Below, in pieces: positions 51,191-60,525 of a stretch of DNA of 64,000 nt. Origin of the DNA: Candidatus Methanomethylophilaceae archaeon (GTDB taxonomy: Archaea > Thermoplasmatota > Thermoplasmata > Methanomassiliicoccales > Methanomethylophilaceae); contig JAFXUX010000023.1 of NCBI GenBank assembly GCA_017524805.1, forward strand, positions 1 through 64,000, read 5' to 3'. The notes under the pieces were generated by a model. It was given only the letters and a program-made list of their open reading frames with translations, did not search any database and was not told the origin of the DNA. A program made the position numbers and the translations under genes. Within the stretch, counting starts at the first letter, position 1; each line of letters opens with the position of its first letter.

Positions 51191-51424
51191 CGTAATACTG
51201 TTTTCGTTGAAATATATTGGCATACTAATTTAGAATTCGTAATAACATTGGGATGAATCAGCCACCGCCCGGTTTTGAAAGCGGATGCCCATGCATTTGC
51301 CATAAAAACCGGCGATTCCTGCTGTATCGGGGCTGTCAGGAAGTATATGGTGGTTCAGGCCGTATTTGCTGAGGTTTATGGATGTCTGCGAGCAAACGAT
51401 GCTGTTCTGCGGCCTCAGAAGTAA
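51191..51424. promoter_or_regulatory. Promoter of the CooC/CooT operon with shared operator half-site
   Basis: On the minus strand AATTAGTATGCCAATATATT (about 51213-51232) contains the TATA box and the same ATTAGTATG and CCAATA words found at 42370-42393. No gene is seen in the rest of the stretch. Confidence 0.5.
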
Positions 51425-51447
51425 AGGCGGGGCTTTTCGCCCCTTTA
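51425..51447 (-). terminator. Terminator hairpin of the S41 peptidase gene
   Basis: GGGGC (51429-51433) pairs with GCCCC (51439-51443) around TTTTC; on the minus strand GCCTTTACTT follows. Confidence 0.6.
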
Positions 51448-51463
51448 TTGTCCTGAAATCCGG

Positions 51464-53335
51464 TCAGAGACCGTTCATTTTTTCGTAGCTGGCCAGGATT
51501 TCGGAGGTTTTGTCCACATCATATATGTTGAACTGCGTCGGTACGTTGGGATCCACTCCGGCTTCCGCGCCGGTGAATTCGCCGGTGGTCTCGTTGTACA
51601 GCCCTATATGATTCGACGACGAGTGTAACATGGTTTGTCCGAAGGGGAAAGCGACGGTGTCGACAGTGCACTCCCCTCCTCCCGATCTGGATCCTGTCGT
51701 CATGGCGAACCCGTTTTTCTGCGCATAGAAAGGCATTGCGTTGCCGCAGGAGAACGAATAGGGGCTGGTGATTATGTAGAACTTGAAGTGCTGGCCGTAG
51801 CAGTCCTCGGCGTCGTATACGCCGTCGCCGTTGGTGTCCACGCGGAAGGAGTACTTTGTCACGGCGCCGCTGTTGTCGTTCTTCAGGTAGAGGCTGGCAT
51901 TGTTGTCCTTGGACATGAGCGCCAGGAGCTTTCCCAGGACCAGCACGTATCCGCCGCCGTTCAGGCTGTCGTCGATGACTACCCTCTCCACGCCGCCTTT
52001 GTTCTTGATGTCCTTCAGATTCTTCAGGAAGGCATGGTAGGTGTCCCTGTAAAAGTCGCTTTCGGTGGGGGTTTCCTTGTAGTAGTGGGCGATCATGAAC
52101 TCGTCGAACGAGAAGTATGCGGTCTTTCCGTCGGAGCTGTATCTGACGTCCTCCTTTTCCATTGTTTCCCCTGCCTTGGCTATCTCGGCCTCCCTTATAG
52201 GATTCAGCAGGCGGTTCAACGCTGAGCGGTCGTTGAGCAGGGTCTGCGGGTAGCTGGTGGGCGCCAATACGCTGCCTTCCCTCAGATAAAAGGAGTTGCC
52301 GAATGAGGTATGCCCGTCGTTGAGCAGGGATACCAGGACCGAATAGGCCGAAGAGCGGGTTCTGTCGTCTTCAGAGAGGAGCGAGTCCTTGTAGACGGTA
52401 TTGTCCACGTAGTCGCTCATGTCTTTGTATCCCAGGACTTCTCTGAGGCCGTAGTAGTTGTCGATTATCCAGGTGAACAGTTTCTTCGTGTGCTCCAGCA
52501 TGTAGGCGGGAGGCACGATGGTGCTTTTTTCCCCCTCGCCCTGCTCATACTGGGCCATAGAGCCGGACATTATCTTGTCTATGCTCGCGAACTCTCCGTA
52601 AGGTTCGTAGGAGAACGACGATTTCTTCTGCTCGGCGTCAGCGTATTCCAGCAGCATGCTGTCCTTGGAGGAGTAGAGGAACGCGCGTTCGATGTCGTGC
52701 TGGGTATGCATGGACAGAAGCCCGATGGGCAGGTATGCCTTCCCTTCATGCATGATGGGATCCAGACCGTAGCCCTTGAAGGAGTAGACGGATTCCTTTC
52801 CGGCGTTCTTGATTTCGGTGACCTGGAAGCTCAGGCCGTCCATGAGGGTGTTCTTGCCGTCATGGCGCTTGATCGCCTGGAAGGTATCGCCGTGGCTTCT
52901 GAATTCCTGTCTGTCCGCATCCACGGTGAGGTGGTAGATCTCTTTTCCGTCCTTGTCTTTGATGGTCCAGGTGGCGGCGTTCCCTGCGCTGGTCACGGAG
53001 CCGGAATAGCCGTCTGCGTAGTCGTTCTTGTAAAGGCTGACGTAGTTGTCGAAAGTGGTGTACAGAACCTCTTTCTCCCCTTTGATGGTCATGAACTGAT
53101 AGTCGCCGGTCTTGTATTCGGAGGCCGGCTTCGGATCATCGTAGTAGCGGGGGTCGTTGGGGTCGTAGGGGAGATACGATACGTTGTATGCCCCTACGGT
53201 CACCGGCACCAGCTCGGGTTTTTCGACATGATCGTCTTTGTCCTGTTTATCGCCCTGTGTGATGAACAGGCAGGCCAGTATGGCCAGCACTGCCACTGCG
53301 CAGACGATCAGGAGCGCCATGTTCTCTTTTTTCAT
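51464..53335 (-). CDS. S41-family peptidase, membrane-anchored
   Basis: 623 residues. It begins MKKENMALLIVCAVAVLAIL, a signal-anchor followed by a charged linker, so the enzyme is outside. A large N-terminal region of unknown fold precedes the peptidase domain: LLNDGHTSFGN near 345, RVVIDDSLNGGGYVLVLGK near 480 and ITSPYSFSCGNAMPFYAQKN near 555, with the catalytic serine in SFSCGN and the oxyanion glycine, as in C-terminal processing peptidases. No PDZ domain is evident. ATG 53335 is chosen for the signal; the open frame upstream is not protein-like. Confidence 0.83.
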   Translation of the reverse strand: MKKENMALLIVCAVAVLAILACLFITQGDKQDKDDHVEKPELVPVTVGAYNVSYLPYDPNDPRYYDDPKPASEYKTGDYQFMTIKGEKEVLYTTFDNYVSLYKNDYADGYSGSVTSAGNAATWTIKDKDGKEIYHLTVDADRQEFRSHGDTFQAIKRHDGKNTLMDGLSFQVTEIKNAGKESVYSFKGYGLDPIMHEGKAYLPIGLLSMHTQHDIERAFLYSSKDSMLLEYADAEQKKSSFSYEPYGEFASIDKIMSGSMAQYEQGEGEKSTIVPPAYMLEHTKKLFTWIIDNYYGLREVLGYKDMSDYVDNTVYKDSLLSEDDRTRSSAYSVLVSLLNDGHTSFGNSFYLREGSVLAPTSYPQTLLNDRSALNRLLNPIREAEIAKAGETMEKEDVRYSSDGKTAYFSFDEFMIAHYYKETPTESDFYRDTYHAFLKNLKDIKNKGGVERVVIDDSLNGGGYVLVLGKLLALMSKDNNASLYLKNDNSGAVTKYSFRVDTNGDGVYDAEDCYGQHFKFYIITSPYSFSCGNAMPFYAQKNGFAMTTGSRSGGGECTVDTVAFPFGQTMLHSSSNHIGLYNETTGEFTGAEAGVDPNVPTQFNIYDVDKTSEILASYEKMNGL

Positions 53336-54192
53336 AGTAAAACCTCGGCAACAAGTCCGATGGCCAGAGCATCCGCCGCTGCAAATCGGCTTGTTGTTCC
53401 GTCTGAAAGGAAACATCAGCCCCGTGATAAATGTTGATGCTGGCAACGGCGCCGAACGGTCCCCTCGGGCCGTCCAGCAATCGATTTTGCCGTAGTCAGG
53501 ATGCCGATTTGACGGCCATAGGCGAGCCCGGATTCCCGGATCCGGAAGGCAGCGATGCGGTCTGGCTATCCATATTTCGCTATCCCCTCGGTATTTTGCC
53601 CGGATTGTCGGTATAGGGGCCGGCGCCCAGGCGAACGCGTGGCCGTGCCGGTCCCGAAGACAGGATACGGCGGCTGTCGCGCGTATGATATCACGGCGGA
53701 CGGCTGGGCCCATATTCTGTCCCCTGTGGAGGACGGGAATATGACACTGTTCCACGCGGTCAACGGCCTTCCTGTGGATATGGCCGGACGTTACGTCCTC
53801 GGAGAGGAGGGCGAAATGTATCTCGAGACGCATTTGCCGCCATACCCGGTCTATTACCTTTCAGAGAAGATGCCGGGGAAGGAGCCGACGTCAAATCTGC
53901 CCCTGATATGCCTGGTGGCTTCGCAGTTGCGGTCATCGTCCATCTTTCAAAGATAATCCGTAAGGCGGGGCATCCACGGCATTTTTACGGCCGTGACATA
54001 GCAAGCCGGAGAGAGGACGCGCTACGCTGTGCTATGGGGCTTCCGTCCAGGACTATGGGCGGCAATGCCATTGGGATGGATGGCTGCCGGTATCCTCTGA
54101 AAGACAATGCGATCCGATAGGCCATCATTATATGTGCTCCCCGGAGATGTTTTTGCCCTCAAGGTTATCTGCATGTCAGGCTATCGGCACCC
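53336..54192. other. Long stretch without a confident gene
   Basis: About 850 bp. Only one frame looks partly protein-like (53555-53956, described separately). No tRNA, repeat or strong promoter is recognised, apart from a possible start region for the DoxX-like gene. Confidence 0.4.
53555..53956 (+). pseudogene. Possible gene remnant
   Basis: The frame includes YGGCRAYDITADGWAHILSP, FHAVNGLPVDMAGRYVLGEE and LETHLPPYPVYYLSEKMPG, whose composition resembles a real globular protein. Its beginning (arginine/cysteine-rich) and end (SQLRSSSIFQR) do not. I recognise no family, and no ribosome binding site is evident. It may be a degraded gene. Confidence 0.3.
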
Positions 54193-54684
54193 ATGCATGA
54201 AAAGGCAGCAGGCCTGTACATATTGGCGGCGTTCCGCACGCTCACGGGATGGATCATGCTATGGCCGTTCTTCGACAAGATGTTCGGGCTCGGGTTCCAG
54301 ACCCCTCACGGAGGCGGATGGATCGACGGCGTATCTCCATCGTCGTATGTTGTCTATTTGGCCGACGGCGTGTTCAAGGATTTATATGTGTTTTTGGCAG
54401 GCAATTTGGCAATAGACATTGTGATGATGGCCTCCCTGCTGGTGCTCGGAGTCTCGCTCATTCTGGGGGTGGCGTCCAAGCTTACAACGTTCGGCATGTG
54501 CGCGTTCCTGCTGGTAATGTATTCCATTCACGTGCCGCCGTCAGACAATCCCGTTGTCGACTACCATATATTGCTCGTTCTAGGGATTTTGGCGGTGTAT
54601 GCCCTGGGCGGATACGAGAAACTGTCCCTGCATCCCAGATGGAGAGAGACCAAGATGGTCAGAAGGTTCCCGATCCTGGAATGA
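54193..54684 (+). CDS. DoxX/DoxD-like membrane protein
   Basis: 163 residues, four helices. AAGLYILAAFRTLTGWIMLWPFFDKMFGLGF at the start and LAIDIVMMASLLVLGVSLILG resemble the DoxX/TQO small-subunit fold; VDYHILLVLGILAVYALGGY supplies the last helix with a conserved acidic-aromatic pair. The family is linked to quinone- or thiol-dependent redox chemistry, but its role here is unknown. It stands alone. Confidence 0.72.
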   Translation: MHEKAAGLYILAAFRTLTGWIMLWPFFDKMFGLGFQTPHGGGWIDGVSPSSYVVYLADGVFKDLYVFLAGNLAIDIVMMASLLVLGVSLILGVASKLTTFGMCAFLLVMYSIHVPPSDNPVVDYHILLVLGILAVYALGGYEKLSLHPRWRETKMVRRFPILE

Positions 54685-55369
54685 GGCGCGCAAAGGCGGC
54701 GGAGACTGTCTGCACTGGGATCATTCCCGCCAAAATGTGTCGATATATGGATTTCCGAGCAGATGCGAAAATGCGGCATGAAACCTTCCAGCATCCCATA
54801 TTCATCGCGATATAGACAGGTATCCTAAACCTGTTTTTAAGGATCTTTTGAAAGCTGGTATGGGCCCGACGGGGATATGCATCTGCCACCTATCCTACCG
54901 GCAGGTATGCTCCGGGGCAGATACCTCGGTCGCGATTTCAAATCGGGCTTAAGCATTCGGCGAAGGATGCCGATGATGTTTAGATTATGTTTGGGATCTG
55001 AATCAGAACAGCCTCTGAATGGCATAATGTCACGCGGCCCAAATATCAGTCTTTTATGATGTCAACAAGCAACGCAATCTGTTCACGTCGCTCAAAACCG
55101 ATGTGCCGGCGGCCAAGTCCGTGCGCTCCTTGTTTTTCGCATTCATCCATGCGAACGGGCGCCTCACAGTGCCTCGCAATCCGGCACAGCCGTTTCCTGC
55201 TCCGTTTTTCCTGTCGTTTCGATGAGGCCGCTTCCGATCTGCATCTGCAGTTCTCATATGGCTGGATCAGTCTCGGCGCCGGCGCGAATCGCCCGGAAGT
55301 CATTTCTCTGCCGGCGATTTCCGTCGGACGGGGGTTAAGCTAATAGTTTGAATCGGCACGGGGCATGTC
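54685..55369. other. Intergenic stretch of 685 bp
   Basis: No gene supported. Contains a short inverted element (GGTATCCTAAACC near 54820) and a region between 55060 and 55300 that is open in several frames without protein-like sequence. TTAAGCTAATAG near 55334 may be part of the promoter of the next gene. Confidence 0.4.
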
Positions 55370-56562
55370 ATGAAACCCAGGTCCTACGCATTATTGGCCG
55401 CTGTGCTGGTGATAGCGGTATTCGGGAGCATATTCGCGTCATGCTTCTGGCCTTCGGATTCACCGGAGGAGGAGTACTCCGTAACTGGCGTAGTGACGGG
55501 GCTGAGCCCCTACAACCAGCCCAAGCTCGACGTGAGAGCCGATGACATCTTCGAACAGGGGATAACTTTGGGCGCGCTGTTCGATATTCAGGCAGGAGAC
55601 AGGGTATTCGAGGATGCTATACTGCTGGGCAATTATCTGGGTACGTTCATGTTCGATAAATTCGTCAACGTGGAGTCAGACGGGTACTTATCAATAGGAT
55701 GCGTTGGGAAGCTGATATCGGTTCCTGAAGGCTCTGAGGTGACGCTTACTTACTCCGGGGATCCGAGAGATATCAGAAGACGCCTCTATACAATGCCGGT
55801 TCCACCGATGTCAGAGCGGATTATGCTTCGGACGAGGAGTTCGCCAATTTCTACGAGGTCACGGGAGGGGATTTGAAGCCTGGCATGCTGTATAGGTCGT
55901 TCAGTCCTCTGTATCCCCCCGACAAACAGACGAGGTCGGCTTACGTGGACGGATTGGCCGAGAAGGCTGAGATACAGTACCTCATATCGCTCTCCTACAG
56001 CGACGATTCGGTGAAGAAAGCCGTTGAAGACCTCGGAGGTTACTGCGTTGCGCTTTGCAGGGAAGGGGATTACGTCGCGCCGTCCATGGGATACCTGTAT
56101 TTCCAGGAGAAGGAGAAGACGGTGTCCGTGCTCAAGGGCATAATGGACAATGATGGCCCCTACCTCGTCCATTGCAATGTAGGCAGGGACAGGACCGGGT
56201 TCGTTGTCCTGTTGTTGCAGTCGCTGTGCGGCTGTTCCGCGGACGAGATGAGGGAATGCGAATCCAAGGCGTTCTGTAATCTGTACCATATCGAGACAGG
56301 TTCTCCGGAGTACGAGGCCGTCAAGAGCTGCACCTACGACAGGAACATGTTTCTCATCGCCGATCCCAGCAGGATACCTGACATGTTCGACATTGCCTGG
56401 GACAGCATAGATGTAAGTTCGGTGGATCCTTATTCCGCGGCGTATTCTTATTGCACTGAGTATCTGGGATTCACGGACGACGAGGTTCAGAAAATCAGGG
56501 GAAGCTGTGCTCCTGAACGTCCATGTCTATCCTGGACGATCGCATCTGCCACAGTCTCCTGA
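55370..56562 (+). pseudogene. Membrane-anchored tyrosine phosphatase-like protein, frameshifted
   Basis: Two frames together make one protein. The first (from ATG 55370) has a lipoprotein-like start (LLAAVLVIAVFGSIFASC), then ITLGALFDIQAGDRVFED and VPEGSEVTLTYSGDPRDIRR. At about 55790 the reading continues one frame over: NAGSTDVRADYASDEEFANF, LKPGMLYRSFSP and the catalytic loop VHCNVGRDRTGF (HC-x5-R). Restoring one A in TATACAATGCC repairs the frame. A second likely slip lies near 56497. The domain order matches secreted bacterial tyrosine/lipid phosphatases. Sequencing error cannot be excluded. Confidence 0.72.
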
Positions 56563-56638
56563 AGGAGCCACGAACAGGTCGCGAGAGGGCCGGTCATGGG
56601 GTACTCCTCGGCGGCGAGCATCCGGGGAGCGCTGCGGC

Positions 56639-56735
56639 ATGGGCCTGAACGAGGCGCTGAGGATATGGAAAGTCCTTAGCAACAGAATACTTTCGGAATA
56701 ACCGGACAGAGAAGTGGCGGGCCTGAAGGGGTACG
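56639..56735 (+). repeat. Dispersed repeat copy A (gene-end remnant)
   Basis: Encodes NEALRIWKVLSNRILSE then a stop, and further on VAGLKG. The DNA is about 75 percent identical to 61866-61964, which reads NEAPRVWKILNNRIFSE and KKVAGLRE. Both are on the plus strand and flank the plasmid-like island. The parent gene is not identified. Confidence 0.65.
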
Positions 56736-56845
56736 TCACTTGTATGGGCCAGCGATGCCCTCATGAATTCTATTGGCCCCTTTTTCGGGGTCGAATAGGA
56801 CGTTTCGAGTCCCCGGCGAAAACTTATTTGATATCGATTCCAGGA

Positions 56846-58035
56846 ATGTCTGTAACCTCGGTTCAGGGGCATCCATCTGCTGTCCCGAGGGTCCCGCTGT
56901 CGGATGTGCTGAAGGCCCTTTCCGAGATCAAGCGCCGCACCGACAAGTCGGGGTGCTGGCCGTTCGAGACGGAGGAGCTGATCAAGCGGCTGGTCAGTGG
57001 AGACATGTCGATCAGCGACCCATCCCTGCAGGCGATTCTTCTTGACTGGATGGAGAGCGAGGACTACAACGAGTTCGTCAACCTCGATACGGGGACGTTA
57101 TCTACTCCCAGTCGGCCAAGAGGGGGAACCTCATCTATGCCACCAGGAAGACGAAGAAGAGGGATGCGCTGAAAAGCGCCCTCGAGGGGAAGGTCTTCGA
57201 CGAGCCGGTCGCCGGGTTCAGAAACAGGAGAAGGACGAGGCTGCTCTTGTGTACAGTCAACTTCGACAGGACCAAGTTCACCGCCGAACAGGCGTGGGCG
57301 TCCCTGCGTTCCACGCCCATAGAGGGGTTTGACTGCACCTACAACGTCATCAACAAGCTCAACGCCAATATCAGCAAGATCTTCGGCAAGCACGGGACTT
57401 TAACTTCGAAGGAAGCCCAGTCATCGGGCTATCCGGCCCCTCACATGATCTTCATCCTCGACGAGCCGGTGACGGTCGAGCGCCATGTCGGCAAGGGCGG
57501 GAACGTGTCCTGGAGGCTGTGCGACCCCAGGATTCTGGACAGGACCGGCAAGGGGCCGCTCATGAGGAAGCTCTGCAGGACCGATTACCGCAAGGCAATC
57601 GACATGAACCCCATTTGGAAGCACGTGTTCATAGACTTCGAGGGCATCGTCAGCGAGCAGGGCTCCAAATCTGGGAGGGATGCGGTGACCTATCCGTTCA
57701 AGTACCTCGTGAAATGTCTTACTCAGGACGGCCGCGATTCGATCAAAGGCCTTCCTGACATTAATTCGGTGAGGGACAAGGGCAAGCGCACCATGCTCTT
57801 CACCCATCTCGGAAACAAGTGCTTCAGGACGAGGGACGTGTCGTTCGGGAAGGGGTTCAAGGACCGCATCGGGATGCTGCCGGAGGAGAAGTCCGAGGGT
57901 ACCGTCTTGTGGAAGCGTATCAGGACGGTACCAGGTTACGAGTACAATCTTGTTGAAACCTATGATAGCCTGTTGGCAATTACGGCTCTCAAGCAGGCGA
58001 CTGCTTCTAGCGGGGCGCCTTCCAGTATCCCTTGA
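56846..58035 (+). pseudogene. HUH-type replication initiator (Rep)-like gene with a frameshift
   Basis: Begins MSVTSVQGHPSAVPRVPLSD with TATA-like CTTATTTG about 25 bp upstream. The first frame ends at 57172, but protein-like sequence passes to the neighbouring frame at the GGGG run 57091-57094 (NLDTG then DVIYSQSAKRGNLIYA); one extra G would restore it. The second part has RLLLCTVNFD (motif 1), GYPAPHMIFIL (motif 2, one histidine) and FKYLVKCL (motif 3, Y-x-x-K), the order seen in rolling-circle Rep proteins. Together about 396 codons. It anchors the interpretation of this region as an integrated plasmid. Confidence 0.6.
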
Positions 58036-58052
58036 TCCGAAAGGTCGTATTC

Positions 58053-58850
58053 TCACCGTTGTTCCGTTGCAACATCCGACGTATGCAGGTCATGTATTTC
58101 TTCGGACCAGGGAGGGTACAGCGGGCCATGGCCGAAAAAGACCTCGCGCCTCTCCATGGCCTCCTCGACTTTCTCCCTGATGAGCTTCTCCGATTCTTTG
58201 ACCTTGTCCAGGGGGAGGCCGAACTCTTTGGAGATGCTTTCCAGAGTTTCCGGCCTCTCGTGATGGAGGAATATTCTGGCCTGGACGAACGTGAGCGGCA
58301 CCCTCTCCTGCAGCAGCCACGAGCGGGTCGCGTAGCGGACCTCCCGGAACTCCTCGTCGGTGAGTTTTCCGCCGACGACCCAGCGGCGGAGCTTCGTCTT
58401 ACCTTTTCTCATTGCATTCGCCTCTGTCTCTATCTCTTTCTGACGGGTCTCGGGGAAGCGATCCGGCTCGAATTCAGGAATGTGGTCGCAGTCGCATTCG
58501 AACTCGCTTCCGTCCCATGGGAGCTCCCTGAATCTCCTCATCTGGATATTCGTACGGCGGAGGTCCTCTACTTTGGACCTTTCATCAGATCTTGCGAGTA
58601 CTTGGCACTATTCTTCGAACTCTCTCTTTTCATCTATGCTGAGGCCTTCGTATTCTGGAAGGAATTCTATGGTTCTCGCCAGACCCCAATTACGGGGGAA
58701 TCCGGCATAAATCTCGGATTTCCAGAGGGGAAGGCGGAGTTCGCGCTGGATAATCCAGATCTGCATCGCATAGGCGTACATGTTCTGCTCTTCGTCTTCA
58801 AGGATGTAGTCGGGCCTGTCGAATCTGCATTGCAACGGCATTATCACCAT
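58053..58850 (-). CDS. Plasmid-type protein with sigma-like HTH and in-frame TAG
   Basis: 265 residues if the TAG at 58610-58608 is read through. The first 80 residues (MVIMPLQCRFDRPDYILEDE, then PEYEGLSIDEKREFEE) run straight into CQVLARSDERSKVEDLRR after the TAG in the same frame, and then into the C-terminal half. That half has VPLTFVQARIFLHH, ETLESISKEFGLPLDKVKES, a helix-turn-helix like sigma region 4. The later ATG at 58541 has no ribosome binding site. Its start overlaps the upstream gene by 7 bp. A truncated copy of its 5' end lies at 12665-12767. Confidence 0.65.
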
Positions 58851-59185
58851 TTCCTCCTTTTGCGAAGGTTGAATATCCTGTTGAACGAATAGATTGCAGG
58901 GATTGCGGTGTCTTTGGTTGTTCTGAATGCTATGATAGTCCTCGGATAATTGTTGTTAAGCATCTTAATCGCATCCTTTCCGATAATGCCAGTGCCGTCT
59001 GGCACGGATCCATTTTTTGTTCTTCTCAGAGTTTTGCGATCCTTTTCACGAATTTCATTTCCGTTCACTGTGTGCTCATCCACCGCCCAATATCCAGAAA
59101 TGTCCTCAGACGGTTGCTTTGTGCGGATTTCCACTTCTGCCACCGTGGCCGATTCTTCGGCATTGCTGACATCTTTCTTAGGCAT
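58844..59185 (-). CDS. Hypothetical island protein
   Basis: 113 residues, basic C-terminus (FNLRKRRKW), no family recognised. ATG 59185 forms a TGATG overlap with the upstream gene; the stop overlaps the next gene. EIRTKQPSEDISGYWAVDEH and AIKMLNNNYPRTIIAFRTT are the ordered-looking parts. Confidence 0.6.
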   Translation of the reverse strand: MPKKDVSNAEESATVAEVEIRTKQPSEDISGYWAVDEHTVNGNEIREKDRKTLRRTKNGSVPDGTGIIGKDAIKMLNNNYPRTIIAFRTTKDTAIPAIYSFNRIFNLRKRRKW

Positions 59186-59460
59186 CACATTGTCAAGTTT
59201 TCGAATCTGCTGATACCGCTTTTTGTAACGGAATACGCTGTTTTGGAGTATCCGCGTCTGGTGGCATCTACAGTCCTGAGGTGATGGAGAATTTCATGCA
59301 CGATAGTGTCATCTCCTGATTCGTCCATGAATCTGAACTCCGGAACAGCATCCGGGTCCCTGTCATACACTCTTCCATATGCACCTTTCTTGTTCTTGGG
59401 CAACGATCCGCTCCACACAACAGGTTTTCCAAGATGGCTAATCATTCTAATCTCTTCCAT
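59185..59460 (-). CDS. Small island protein with HExxH metal-binding motif
   Basis: 91 residues. DTIVHEILHHLRTVD carries HEILH, the zincin signature, preceded by FRFMDESGDD. The protein is too short for a known peptidase family I can name; small phage or plasmid proteins of the ImmA or M78 kind also hold a bare HExxH. ATG 59460 is preferred to the earlier in-frame start. It overlaps the upstream gene by 19 bp and the downstream gene by 1 base, so it is in the four-gene minus-strand operon. Confidence 0.6.
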   Translation of the reverse strand: MEEIRMISHLGKPVVWSGSLPKNKKGAYGRVYDRDPDAVPEFRFMDESGDDTIVHEILHHLRTVDATRRGYSKTAYSVTKSGISRFENLTM

Positions 59461-59759
59461 GTGAAGTTTGTCGCGACCGCCGAAATCACCTTGTCCCGGA
59501 CAGCGTTGCTGCATCTGAACTCGAATACTTTTGTGACAGCGACCATCTTGGGGGTGTAGCCGGCTTTTGTCTTTTTGGTGGTTGCCGTAGTTTTATTGTC
59601 AGGGCGATTTTTACTGGACTTCTGGGATTCGAATCCTTTGGCGAACGTCCCGTCGGGGTTTCTTTTCTGCTTGTGTGCCCTTTGGGATCTTTTCCGAGCG
59701 TCGCGGTCTGTTGGCGCCTTCTTTCTCAGTGTTTTGGCCTTAGAGCAATTCTTTGCCAT
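59442..59759 (-). CDS. Basic hypothetical protein, first gene of the island operon
   Basis: 105 residues, very lysine/arginine-rich in its first half (KAKTLRKKAPTDRDARKRSQ, RAHKQKRNPDGTFAKGF), suggesting nucleic-acid binding. A TATA sequence (TATATAAGCC on the minus strand, near 59780) lies about 25 bp before ATG 59759, so the mRNA is probably leaderless; an ATG at 59792 lies within that TATA box and is rejected. Confidence 0.6.
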   Translation of the reverse strand: MAKNCSKAKTLRKKAPTDRDARKRSQRAHKQKRNPDGTFAKGFESQKSSKNRPDNKTTATTKKTKAGYTPKMVAVTKVFEFRCSNAVRDKVISAVATNFTWKRLE

Positions 59760-59774
59760 GGGCCTGTATGGGTT

Positions 59775-59790
59775 CTGTTGGCTTATATAC
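59775..59790. promoter_or_regulatory. Shared TATA region between the divergent island operons
   Basis: CTTATATACATC is TATA-like on both strands. It can serve the minus-strand operon (start near 59759) and the plus-strand ribbon-helix-helix gene (start near 59810). The encoded ribbon-helix-helix protein is a natural candidate autoregulator. Confidence 0.5.
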
Positions 59791-59838
59791 ATCGAAAAAG
59801 ATACGTAATGGTATCAAATCACCGTCACATTGAATAAT

Positions 59839-60525
59839 ATGTTAGAGTCACATACCAAAAAAGAGCAGTTCTCAGTCAGAATCCCGGAAATAGTTATGGA
59901 AAAGGTAGACGAACTTGTGGGCGAGGGGTTCTATAGTTCCAGGTCGGAATTCGTATCGTCTGCGATAAGGCATACGCTGGTATTCTATTCGGAGCTGAGG
60001 GGCATGTCTTCGGATGTCGCCAGTCTGTACCTTCGCCGCTGCGGAGTCGAATACCTTCCGAAGCCGATCCAAAATCCCACCGATGCCCCGAAGTCTGAGC
60101 CATTCGATACTGGGTTCACGTCTTTGCCCGAGGATAGGATCGCCGACATGTATCGTGCGGTTACCCGTACCTTTTTCGAGTTATTCAAGGGGTTCAAGGG
60201 ACAAAGCGAATCCGAGACGCAGGTTAGCTATAGGTGCGGAGAAGGTGTCTAGAAGAGAGTGGATGTTTTCCTCCGTACCGGGTACGGGTTCAGGAAGAGA
60301 ACGGATTTTGTTAAGGTCTCGATTGTCTGTCTGTTTCTCAAGATGTCCAATATGGATGGGCTTTTGGACGACACTGATAGGTACCTATCGGAATCGAAAA
60401 GTATCATCCTTCAGATCTTTTTGAGCATGATTGGCGATGTTCTTTTTGGGGGCAATCTGGATGACGTAATATCGGGAAAAATCAATGACGTCCTTAATGC
60501 GGATTCTGAAGAAGATGACGTTTGA
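59839..60525 (+). CDS. Ribbon-helix-helix regulator with in-frame TAG at 60250
   Basis: 228 residues if TAG (60250-60252) is read through. The N-terminus EQFSVRIPEIVMEKVDELVG then YSSRSEFVSSAIRHTL is a classic CopG/NikR-type RHH domain. Without readthrough the protein ends at GEGV (137 residues). The same frame continues for 90 codons, KRVDVFLRTGYGFRKRTDF to SEEDDV, ending in TGA. A GTG at 60259 with GGTGT upstream could start the second part independently. Start ATG 59839; a TTG nine bases earlier is possible. Confidence 0.65.

Noticed and set aside
52310-53437. 375-codon plus-strand frame opposite the S41 peptidase
   Set aside because: Valine/glycine-rich mirror of the peptidase coding sequence, with no start signal.
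54118-54120. TAG after a 70-codon plus-strand frame near 53908
   Set aside because: Neither side looks like protein, so it is not a readthrough candidate.
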